Origin: Solimonas fluminis
GTDB taxonomy: Bacteria; Pseudomonadota; Gammaproteobacteria; Nevskiales; Nevskiaceae
Direction: 5' to 3'
Assembly (NCBI RefSeq): GCF_002930645.1
Contig: NZ_PSNW01000002.1
Coordinates: forward strand, 310,001 to 374,000
Length of the DNA stretch: 64,000 bases
Part shown: positions 27,128-34,567 of the stretch, in pieces
Layout of the letters: every line of letters begins with the position of its first letter
Numbering within the stretch: position 1 is the first letter of the stretch
Made by a program: the position numbers and the translations under genes
Notes under the pieces: generated by a model
What the model saw: only the letters and a program-made list of their open reading frames with translations
What the model was told of the DNA's origin: nothing
Database searches by the model: none

Positions 27128-27807
27128 GGGTCCACTGGCTGCAGCATGCCGACTTCGAGGACCTGGGCTGCATCGCGCCCTGGCTGGCACAGCGCGGCGA
27201 CCAGGTCAGCTGCACGCGCCTGCAGCAGGGCGAGACGCCACCCTCCGCCGACAGCTTCGACTGGCTGATCGTGATGGGCGGGCCGATGAACATCTACGAG
27301 TACGAGGCCCATCCCTGGCTGCGTACCGAGAAGGCGCTGATCCGCTCGGCCATCGACTCGGGCAAGAAGCTGCTGGGCATCTGCCTGGGCTCGCAGCTGA
27401 TCGCCGACGTGCTGGGCGGGCCGGTCACGCGCAATGCCCACAGCGAGGTCGGCTGGTTCGACCTGGAACTGAGCGAGGCCGGGCGCCGCTCGAAGTTCTT
27501 CGGCGGCTTCCCGCCGCGCTTCACCGCCTTCCACTGGCACGGCGATACCTTCGCGCTGCCGCCAGGCACGCAGACGCTGATGTCCTCGGAGGCTTGCGCC
27601 CACCAGGCCTACGAGCTGGAGGGCCGCATCGCGGCGATCCAGTTCCACCTGGAGGTCACCGCCGCCAACGCGCGCGAGTGGTTCGAGCACGAGCGCCCCG
27701 CCCCGGCGCGCTACGTGCAGACGCCGGACCACATCCTCGGGCAGCTCGACCACTTCGCCGGCAACAACCGCCTGATGCTGCAGCTGCTGCAGGGTTTCGC
27801 GCAGTAG
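27124..27807 (+). CDS. Class I glutamine amidotransferase-like protein
   Basis: A 227-residue stand-alone GATase1 domain of the GuaA-like type. The nucleophile is in [17 protein letters not shown] (Cys about 84), and the His/Glu pair in IQFHLEV (about 173-175). [17 protein letters not shown] is typical of single-domain GMP synthase-like proteins annotated as type 1 glutamine amidotransferase. No synthase partner is adjacent, so the amide acceptor is unknown; some relatives are gamma-glutamyl hydrolases. Translation is coupled to msrB through ATGA. Confidence 0.92.
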   Translation: MRVHWLQHADFEDLGCIAPWLAQRGDQVSCTRLQQGETPPSADSFDWLIVMGGPMNIYEYEAHPWLRTEKALIRSAIDSGKKLLGICLGSQLIADVLGGPVTRNAHSEVGWFDLELSEAGRRSKFFGGFPPRFTAFHWHGDTFALPPGTQTLMSSEACAHQAYELEGRIAAIQFHLEVTAANAREWFEHERPAPARYVQTPDHILGQLDHFAGNNRLMLQLLQGFAQ

Positions 27808-27840
27808 CGCGCTTTCGGCCTGAGCGAAGACACGAGGTCC

Positions 27841-27864
27841 TCATGCCGGCTTCCACCGGCATGA
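27841..27864. repeat. Short palindrome after the amidotransferase gene
   Basis: A nine-base stem TCATGCCGG/CCGGCATGA (27841-27849 with 27856-27864) is preceded by CGAGGTCC. It may close transcription of the msrB unit, although no T-run follows. The sequence resembles the short GCCGG...CCGGC palindromes common in such genomes. Confidence 0.5.
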
Positions 27865-27924
27865 CGGGAGCTTGAAGTGAGCCCTGCGGGAGGAGCCGCT
27901 TCAGGCTCCGGAGCCGCAAGCGCC

Positions 27925-28107
27925 CTAGCCGAAGTTTTCCCGTCCGGCGAAGCCCAGCACCAGCAGCGAGCCGGCGCCGAAGAAGAAGCCGCCCACCAGC
28001 AGCACGATGCCGGCGGGGCTGTCGAGATTGAACAGGCCGGTCAGCATGCAGCCGATGCCGAGCAGCAACAGGGCAGCGACGATCAGGGGTAGTGCAAGTT
28101 TGTCCAT
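27925..28107 (-). CDS. Small two-helix membrane protein
   Basis: A 60-residue protein with two membrane helices (about 6-26 and 31-52), including GCMLTGLFNLDSPAGIVLLVGGFFFGAGSLLVLGF. I do not recognise a named family, though many proteobacteria have similar two-helix proteins. It lies in the gap between convergent msrB and patatin units. The ribosome site is AAGGATGG before ATG 28107. Its composition and hydrophobic pattern favour a real gene. Confidence 0.6.
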   Translation of the reverse strand: MDKLALPLIVAALLLLGIGCMLTGLFNLDSPAGIVLLVGGFFFGAGSLLVLGFAGRENFG

Positions 28108-28235
28108 TGTTGGGCCATCCTTTTGAAAGGCGAAACAACCCAGGACGGATGGAGCAGGAATCGGGCCAAGCCGGGTCCGCCCTTCCGCCCGGACAGTCTG
28201 CCGGCCGGCTTTTGCAGGACGATGGCCGCCCGGTC

Positions 28236-29483
28236 TCAGTCCTCGAGCAGGAAAGCCTCGATCTCGTCGATGCGCTGCGCCGCGTCGCGGTAGCCCAGCG
28301 CGATCAGTTCGCGGGTGAAGGCGTTGTCGAACAGCAGGAAGCTGGTCAGGTCCGCGCTCTGCGCGTCGGGCGTGCCCAGGCCGTCGAGCACGTAGCGCAG
28401 GCTGCGCGGCATGCGGTGCGCCAGCGTCTTGGCGATGATGGCGATATCCGCCGAGGGCGACACGGTCAGCGACTTCACGACGCGCATCGGCTCGGAGACC
28501 CCGGGCTGGACCCTGCCCTGGGCCACTTGCTGGTAGGCCGCCACCAGCTCATTCATGCGCTTGAGATGATCCAGGTCGGCATCGAGGTGGTCCAGGAAGA
28601 TCGCGTTCATGAACACGCCGCAGATCTGCGCCAGCGGCGGCCGATGCAGCTCCGGCACCACGTCGCCGGCGGTGGACAGTTCCGAGCGCAGCAGGCTGTC
28701 GGCCGACTCCTGGCAGCGCACGCCGATGGCGAACAGGCGCTCCGCACCCAGCCGGATCGCGGGACTCAGGGGCGTGGTCAGGCGCAGCGCGCCATCGCCG
28801 AACCAGGCGGTGGAGCCGCCCGCCGCCAGGGGAACCGGCGGAAACACGATGGGAATCGCGGCCGACGCGCGGATGTGGTCCCGCGTCAGCGTGGTGGCCA
28901 GCGCGACGCGGCGGCTCTTGTTCCACAGCGGGCGTCCGGGCCGGCCCTGCACGAAGGTGAAGGCCTTGCCGGAGTGGTAGCCGGTGGCGGTCACGGCGAT
29001 GGCCTCCAGCGTGCCCGCGGAAATCGCCCCGGCGATGCGGTCCAGCGGCAGGTGCTGGGTCAGGAAGCCTTCCAGCGGCGAGGCGTCCAGCAGGGCCTGC
29101 GTGCGGCCCGCGCCGGTCAGGCCGCCCAGTGCCATGTCCAATGCCAGGTCCTTGGCCCCGCGGGCCAGCGCGGCCGGATCGGTGCGCACCACGTCGGTCA
29201 TCTTCAGCGCGGCCCACAGCCTGGCCAACTGCTCGGAGCCCTCGCTGAAGTCGCCGTGCCAGGCCGCCAGCGCGGCGCCGTTGATGGCGCCGGCCGAGGC
29301 GCCGGTGATGATCGGGAAGGGCGCGGCGCGGCCGCGCAGGCGGGGAATCTCGCTGACACGCTTCAGCACGCCGGCCTGGTAGGCCCCGCGTGCACCGCCG
29401 GCGGTCAGCACCAGGCCGGTGCGCGGCCCCGCGACGGCAGCGGGCGGCCGGGCCGGCGGCTTCTTTCGGGTGCGCGTGCTCAT
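28236..29483 (-). CDS. Patatin-like phospholipase
   Basis: A 415-residue patatin-domain lipase. The oxyanion motif is LVLTAGGARGAYQAGVL (about 24-40), the nucleophile is GASAG (Ser63) and the catalytic Asp is in WFGDGALR (DGA). The fold continues to about 330; the C-terminus (RYVLDGLGTPDAQSADLTSFLLFDNAFTRELIALGY) is typical of the bacterial DUF3336-less patatins. There is no signal, so it acts in the cytoplasm or at the membrane, and resembles RssA-type or secreted patatin relatives. The basic, Pro-rich N-terminus may be flexible. Confidence 0.92.
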   Translation of the reverse strand: MSTRTRKKPPARPPAAVAGPRTGLVLTAGGARGAYQAGVLKRVSEIPRLRGRAAPFPIITGASAGAINGAALAAWHGDFSEGSEQLARLWAALKMTDVVRTDPAALARGAKDLALDMALGGLTGAGRTQALLDASPLEGFLTQHLPLDRIAGAISAGTLEAIAVTATGYHSGKAFTFVQGRPGRPLWNKSRRVALATTLTRDHIRASAAIPIVFPPVPLAAGGSTAWFGDGALRLTTPLSPAIRLGAERLFAIGVRCQESADSLLRSELSTAGDVVPELHRPPLAQICGVFMNAIFLDHLDADLDHLKRMNELVAAYQQVAQGRVQPGVSEPMRVVKSLTVSPSADIAIIAKTLAHRMPRSLRYVLDGLGTPDAQSADLTSFLLFDNAFTRELIALGYRDAAQRIDEIEAFLLED

Positions 29484-29577
29484 CGCAGGCCGCGGATCGG
29501 CTGGCGCATCGGTCCTCTCCCCTTCATCCGGGCACTGTCCCGGTGCGGGAGACTCGCAAATCCGGTGCCAGCCGCGG

Positions 29578-30717
29578 TCAGGCCGGCTGCTGCAGCGCCT
29601 TCACGGCGCGGGGGCGGAGTCCCGCGGCGCGCTTCCTCGCGCGGCCTTTCGAGGCGGAGCCACCCAGCTCCTCGATGTACTGGTGCAGGGTGGCGATGGC
29701 CTCGGCCTTGCCGTCGCGGGCGTGCTCGCCCATGTTGGAGCGGTAGTACTCGTCGTTGCCCATGAAGCGGTCCACGTCGCTGGGCGTCAGGCGCTTCATC
29801 TCGGCGCGCATGCCCACGCCCATGCGCTCGATCATGTAGGCATTGAGGCGCTGCTCGAAGGCGTCCTCCGGCAGGGCCAGGATCGGCTTGCCGAAGTGGA
29901 TGGCCTCGCCGATCAGCACGTTGCCGGCGGTGGACAGCACGGCGCGGCAATGGGCGAGGTCGTGGAGGAACCACTCGTTGCTGGGCGCGCGGAAGTCCAG
30001 GTTCTCCACCTTGCCGCGGTAAGGCGTGCCGTAGACCACCACCGGATGATCCAGCAGGCGCAGCGCGCGGTCCACCTGCGGCAGGTACTGGTGCTCGCCC
30101 TTGTTGAAGTAGCACAGCAGGTAGTCGCCGCGCGTCGGCCGGGTGCGCAGCGCCTCGTCGCGCAGCATCGGGCCGATCACCTTCACGCCCGGGTACTGGC
30201 CTTCGGCGGGGTAGAAGCTGGAGATCAGGATGCGTTCGGGGATGCCCATCAGCGAGCGATAGCCCACCGCGTCGCGCATGCCGGTGAGCCACAGGTCCGG
30301 CGGGAAATGCGGCTTGCAGTAGGCGATGATGCCGACGTGGTCGAAGCTGATGCGCGGAATCTTCAGCCGCTGCGCCGTGCGGTGCGTCCAGGCCTCGGAG
30401 TCCGAGATCACCAGCTGGATGCCGCGCTCGCGGAACTCCCGCTCCACCTGCTCCATGCCGATGCCGCCGACCAGCAGATCGGTCATCGGCGCGAAGTTCT
30501 CGCGCAGCGTGCGCGACAGCGAATGGCCGCCGTGCAGGTTGTAGCGGTAGCCGATCGTGGGGATGCGCACCGTGGGGAACAGCGGCGCGAGTACGTCATA
30601 GGCATCGCCGCCGGCGAAGACGGTGACCTCGTGCTCCTGCATCAGCGCGGGCAGCACGGACAGGGTCCGCATCGCGTGCCCGCGTCCGTAGCCCATCACT
30701 CCATAGGCGATACGCAT
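29578..30717 (-). CDS. MJ1255/VC2487-type glycosyltransferase
   Basis: A 379-residue GT-B fold protein of the UDP-GlcNAc 2-epimerase/MurG-like superfamily. It begins RIAYGVMGYGRGHAMRTLSVLPALMQEHEVTVFAGGDAYDVL, a pattern of the MJ1255/VC2487 family. The nucleotide site lies near STAGNVLIGEAIHFGKPILALPEDAFEQRLNAYMIE (about 285-320). It likely adds a sugar to a lipid or polysaccharide; the target is unknown. I use ATG 30717, preceded by AGAGCC. The C-terminal tail is basic and may be disordered. Confidence 0.85.
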   Translation of the reverse strand: MRIAYGVMGYGRGHAMRTLSVLPALMQEHEVTVFAGGDAYDVLAPLFPTVRIPTIGYRYNLHGGHSLSRTLRENFAPMTDLLVGGIGMEQVEREFRERGIQLVISDSEAWTHRTAQRLKIPRISFDHVGIIAYCKPHFPPDLWLTGMRDAVGYRSLMGIPERILISSFYPAEGQYPGVKVIGPMLRDEALRTRPTRGDYLLCYFNKGEHQYLPQVDRALRLLDHPVVVYGTPYRGKVENLDFRAPSNEWFLHDLAHCRAVLSTAGNVLIGEAIHFGKPILALPEDAFEQRLNAYMIERMGVGMRAEMKRLTPSDVDRFMGNDEYYRSNMGEHARDGKAEAIATLHQYIEELGGSASKGRARKRAAGLRPRAVKALQQPA

Positions 30718-30824
30718 GGCTCTGCTCCGTTCATACGGAGACCAGCCTAGGGGATGCCCGTAACCCGTCCGTGACGCTTCCGTGAAGATTTCGTGACGGC
30801 CGGATGCACGGGAGAGGGCGGCCC

Positions 30825-32933
30825 CTACTCGTGGCGCATCAGCGTCTGCCGCAGGAAGGTATAGGCCAGCGCCTGCATGGTCGCCAGCTGGCCGTTGTCC
30901 GCCGCGCCGCCGTGGCCGCCCTCGATGTTCTCGTAGTACAGCGCCGCATGACCCTGTTCCAGCATGCGCGCCATCATCTTGCGGGCGTGGCCGGGGTGCA
31001 CGCGGTCGTCGCGCGTGGAGGTCATGAACAGCACCGGCGGGTAGTCCGCATCCTTGTCCAGGTTCTGGTAGGGCGAGAAGGTCTTGATGTACTCCCATTG
31101 CGCGGGGTCGTCGGGGTCGCCGTATTCGGCCATCCACGACGCGCCGGCCAGCAGCTTGTGATAGCGCTGCATGTCCAGCAGCGGCACCTGGCAGACCACC
31201 GCGCCCAGCAGCTGCGGGTATTGCGTCAGCATGTTGCCCACCAGCAGGCCGCCGTTGCTGCCACCCTGGATGCCCAGGTGCTTCGGCGAGGTGATCTTCC
31301 GGTCGACCAGGTCCTGCGCCACCGCGGCGAAATCCTCGTAGGCGCGCAGGCGGTTCTGCTTCAGCGCCGCCTGATGCCAGCCCGGCCCATACTCGCCGCC
31401 GCCGCGGATGTTGGCCACCGCGTAGACGCCGCCCTGGGTCAGCCAGCCGCGGCCCACGCCCGGGCTGTAGCCCGGCGTCAGCGAAACCTCGAAGCCGCCG
31501 TAGCCGTAGAGCAGCGTGGCGTTGCCGCCGTCCAGCGCCAGCTTCTGCCTCGACACCAGGAAGTAGGGCACCCGGGTGCCGTCGCGGCTGGTGGCGAAGT
31601 ACTGCCGTACCTGCAGGCCCTTGGCATCGAAGAAGGCCGGAGCCGACTTCAGCGCCTCCGGCTTCTTCCCGACCTTTCCGTGGTACAGCGTGCTCGGCGT
31701 GAGGTAGCCGGTGGCCAGCATGAAATAGTCGTCGGACTCGTCCGGGTCCACGCCGCCCACGGTGACGGTGCCGATGGTGGGCGCGCCCGGCAGCGGCGCG
31801 CGCTTCCAGCCCCTGGCCTGCGGCGTCAGCATGAACAGCCGGCTCTTCACGTCCTGCAGCACGTTGAGCAGCAGGTGCTGGCGCGTCCAGCTGATGCCCT
31901 GCAGGGAGCTGCGCGCGTCGGGGCGGAACAGCAGCTGGAAGTCGCGCCGGCCGGCCATGAAGCCGTCGAAGCGGATCGCCAGCAGCGAGCCGGCGGCGTA
32001 GTCCTTGCCACCCGTGTTCCAGGGCTCGCGCAACTGCACCAGCAGCCATTCGCGCTCCACGCTCTTGTCGGCGGAGTTGGGCAGGTCCAGCCGGGTCAGC
32101 GCCCCGTCGGCGCCGCGCAGGTACAGCTCCTCGTTGTAGAAGGCCAGCGAGCGGATCACGAAGTCGCGCTCGTAGCCCGGGGCATCGTCGTGCCGCGCGG
32201 CGATGTAGAGGTCGTCCTCCTGTCCTTCGTAGACCGTGCGCGCCTCCGCCAGCGGCGTGCCGCGGCGCCATTCCTTCACCATGCGCGGGTAGCCGGACTC
32301 GGTCAGCGAGCCGGGGCCGAAATCGCTGTAGACGTAGACGCGGTCCTGGTCGATCCAGCTCAGCGCGCCCTTGGCCTCGGGGCGGAAGAAGCCGTCCTTC
32401 ACGAAGCTCTTCGTGCCCAGGTCGAACTCGCGGGTCACGTCGGCGTCGCTGCCGCCGCGCGACAGCGCCACCAGGCAGCGCTCCCAGGGCTGGCCGGGCC
32501 TGGGCCGCAGGCATTCGGCGCCGTGCCAGACCCAGTTCTCGTTCTCCGCCTGGTTGAGGGCATCCAGGTCCAGCAGCACTTCCCAGGCGGGCTGGGCCTT
32601 GCGGTACTCAGCCGGCGTGGTGCGGCGCCAGAGGCCGCGCGGATGGGCCGCATCCTTCCAGAAGTTGTACCAGTGGCCGCCGATCTGCTGGACGTCGGGA
32701 ATCTTGTCCTCGGAATCCAGGATCGCCTTGAGGTCGCGGCGCAGCGGCTCGTAGCCGGGGTCGGCCTGCAGCTTCTCCAGCGTGACCGCATTGCGTGCCT
32801 TGACCCATTCCAGCGCCCGGTCGCCGCCGACGTCCTCCAGCCAGAGATAGGGGTCGGTGCTCACGGCCGGCTCTCCGGCGAAGGCCTGCGTGGAGAGCCC
32901 GGCGAGCAGGCCGGCGGCGAGGATTCGGAGCAT
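30825..32933 (-). CDS. S9 family prolyl oligopeptidase, exported
   Basis: A 702-residue serine peptidase of the S9A family. A signal peptide (LRILAAGLLAGLSTQAFAG) directs it to the periplasm. A beta-propeller domain fills about 70-410; the catalytic alpha/beta domain has IQGGSNGGLLVGN (Ser nucleophile), MTSTRDDRVHPGHARKM (Asp) and NIEGGHGGAADN (His). It should cleave short proline-containing peptides. It stands between the glycosyltransferase and TetR genes, all on the minus strand, with about 100 bases on one side and 58 on the other. Confidence 0.95.
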   Translation of the reverse strand: MLRILAAGLLAGLSTQAFAGEPAVSTDPYLWLEDVGGDRALEWVKARNAVTLEKLQADPGYEPLRRDLKAILDSEDKIPDVQQIGGHWYNFWKDAAHPRGLWRRTTPAEYRKAQPAWEVLLDLDALNQAENENWVWHGAECLRPRPGQPWERCLVALSRGGSDADVTREFDLGTKSFVKDGFFRPEAKGALSWIDQDRVYVYSDFGPGSLTESGYPRMVKEWRRGTPLAEARTVYEGQEDDLYIAARHDDAPGYERDFVIRSLAFYNEELYLRGADGALTRLDLPNSADKSVEREWLLVQLREPWNTGGKDYAAGSLLAIRFDGFMAGRRDFQLLFRPDARSSLQGISWTRQHLLLNVLQDVKSRLFMLTPQARGWKRAPLPGAPTIGTVTVGGVDPDESDDYFMLATGYLTPSTLYHGKVGKKPEALKSAPAFFDAKGLQVRQYFATSRDGTRVPYFLVSRQKLALDGGNATLLYGYGGFEVSLTPGYSPGVGRGWLTQGGVYAVANIRGGGEYGPGWHQAALKQNRLRAYEDFAAVAQDLVDRKITSPKHLGIQGGSNGGLLVGNMLTQYPQLLGAVVCQVPLLDMQRYHKLLAGASWMAEYGDPDDPAQWEYIKTFSPYQNLDKDADYPPVLFMTSTRDDRVHPGHARKMMARMLEQGHAALYYENIEGGHGGAADNGQLATMQALAYTFLRQTLMRHE

Positions 32934-32991
32934 GGGCGTACCGGTGGCAGGATCATCCGCGGATCATCCCATGGATCGCACGGGAGCCGCT

Positions 32992-33624
32992 TCAGTTCCG
33001 GCGCGCGGCCCTGGCCGGCTTGGGCATGCGTTGCTCGCCCACCAGCTGCGCCGCCATCGCCGCGAAGGTCTCGATCACCTGCTCGCGCGAGACATGCGGG
33101 GCCGGGTCGCTGATGTAGCGCACGGTGGTGAACAGCACGCTGTTGATCAGCACGTAGATCTTGGCCTGCAGCTCCTGCACCGGCTGCGTCGGCGGGTTCT
33201 GCATCAGGTACACCGCCAGGGCGGTGTGCATCTGCGCCTCCAGCTCGTTCATCACGGCGGCGCTGTCGAGCTGCGCCCAGTAGCGCGAGACGTGCATGTA
33301 GCGCCCCCCGTTGGCTTCCAGCAATGTCCAGACGTCGTGCAGCAGGTCGCGCACGAAGTCGCGGATGCCCTTGGGAGCGAGGCTGCCGAGCTGCCGGCCC
33401 ACCACCGCCTTCAGTTCGCCGGCGATCTGCGCCAGCACGCCGGCGTAGAGGTCTTCCTTGCTGTCGAAATACTGGTAGAGCGAGCCCACGCTGACGCCGG
33501 CGCGCGCCGCGATGCGCGCCGCGGTGGCGGCCTCCAGGCCTTCCTCGGCGATGGTGATGGCCGCGGCCTCCACCAGGTCCTGGACCATGGCGCGGGAACG
33601 ATGCTGGCGGGGCTTCTTGCGCAT
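32992..33624 (-). CDS. TetR/AcrR family regulator of the oxygenase/Ldi-like locus
   Basis: A 210-residue TetR repressor; the HTH is AITIAEEGLEAATAARIAARAGVSVGSLYQYFDSKEDLYAGVL (about 22-64). The C-terminal domain is of the TetR_C_40 style (KIYVLINSVLFTTVRYI). ATG 33624 is chosen because further upstream codons cross the operator. It is divergent from the MpaB-family/Ldi-like pair, and a 22-bp palindrome lies between the two starts. It is likely derepressed by the pathway substrate, perhaps a hydrophobic alcohol or terpenoid; that is inference. Confidence 0.94.
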   Translation of the reverse strand: MRKKPRQHRSRAMVQDLVEAAAITIAEEGLEAATAARIAARAGVSVGSLYQYFDSKEDLYAGVLAQIAGELKAVVGRQLGSLAPKGIRDFVRDLLHDVWTLLEANGGRYMHVSRYWAQLDSAAVMNELEAQMHTALAVYLMQNPPTQPVQELQAKIYVLINSVLFTTVRYISDPAPHVSREQVIETFAAMAAQLVGEQRMPKPARAARRN

Positions 33625-33641
33625 GCCTGTAATGCGAATTG

Positions 33642-33663
33642 AATGCGACTGAATAGTCGCATT
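33642..33663. promoter_or_regulatory. TetR operator palindrome
   Basis: A perfect 22-bp palindrome AATGCGACT-GAAT-AGTCGCATT (33642-33663), nine-base arms, lies midway between divergent starts. A further half-site AATGCGAAT is at 33631-33639. Position and symmetry fit the operator for the adjacent TetR protein, which would then shut both promoters. Confidence 0.82.
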
Positions 33664-33697
33664 ATGGTGGCGGCCGGTGCAAGAGGAGAAGAACGCC

Positions 33698-34567
33698 ATG
33701 GCCGGAAGCTGGACCTGGGCGCGTGACGAGATCGCCAGGCTGGACGTGGAGCGGGACTATCACCGCATCGCCCACCTGTCCTTCGTGGTGCGCTACGGCG
33801 CGCCGATGTTCCTGCACGGCCTGTTCTCGGTGGCCTTCGTCTACAACGTCGGCATGCCGGCGATGGCGCGCATCCTCCACCGCGGCGGCCGCGGTCCCAT
33901 CCTGCGCGACACGCGCAAGCGCAACTTCGACTCGCTGACCTTCTTCGGCGAGCTCTACCGTCATGGCGAAGGCGAGCCGACGCGCCGCATCGTGGACCGC
34001 CTGCTGCGCATCCACGGCAACTTTCCCATCGAGAACGAAATGTCGCTGTACACCCTGGCGACGCTGTCCTGCCTGCCGGAGCGCATCTCGCGGCGCTACA
34101 TGGGCGGCGGCGGCCTGGGCGAGAAGGAGTGCGAGGCGCAGTACCGCTTCTGGCGGGCCATCGGTGAGCTCATGCAGATCCGCGACATTCCCCCGACGCG
34201 CGCCGAGTTCCTGGCCTGGATGCGGCACTTCGAGCAGCGGCGCTTCGAGCCCACGGCGGAGTGCAGCGACATCACGGCAGCCCTGGCGCGGGAGTGGGCG
34301 GACTACTGGTTCCCCGCCCCGCTGCGCGGGTTCGGCATCGGCGTGTTCCACGCCATGATCGATCCGGGCCTGCGCCGGGCGCTGCGGCTGCCGGAGCCCA
34401 CGGCCTTCCAGGACGCCCTGGCAACCCTGGGCGTGCGCGCCCTGTTCCTCGGCAAGAAACTGCTGCCGGATCCCGGCGAGCGCCATATCACCGACTTCTT
34501 CGGGCGCGAATACGGCCGCGGGGCTCCGCAGATCGAGAAGGTCGGCTACCAGGGAGACGGCCAATGA
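33698..34567 (+). CDS. MpaB/Lcp-family (DUF2236) oxygenase domain protein
   Basis: A 289-residue protein of the DUF2236 family, which includes the fungal ER-bound oxygenase MpaB' and the latex-clearing protein Lcp (b-type haem cleavage of polyisoprene). The family pattern is seen in FVVRYGAPMFLHGLF, GRGPILRDTRKRNFDSLTFFGELYRHGEG, RRIVDRLLRIHGNFPIENEMSLYTLATL and the C-terminal FHAMIDPGLRRALRLPEP. I cannot assign haem ligands with certainty; His in RIHGNFPI is the usual candidate. ATG 33698 has an AGAGGAGAAG site. It overlaps the Ldi-like gene (ATGA) and is under the 22-bp operator. Confidence 0.85.
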   Translation: MAGSWTWARDEIARLDVERDYHRIAHLSFVVRYGAPMFLHGLFSVAFVYNVGMPAMARILHRGGRGPILRDTRKRNFDSLTFFGELYRHGEGEPTRRIVDRLLRIHGNFPIENEMSLYTLATLSCLPERISRRYMGGGGLGEKECEAQYRFWRAIGELMQIRDIPPTRAEFLAWMRHFEQRRFEPTAECSDITAALAREWADYWFPAPLRGFGIGVFHAMIDPGLRRALRLPEPTAFQDALATLGVRALFLGKKLLPDPGERHITDFFGREYGRGAPQIEKVGYQGDGQ

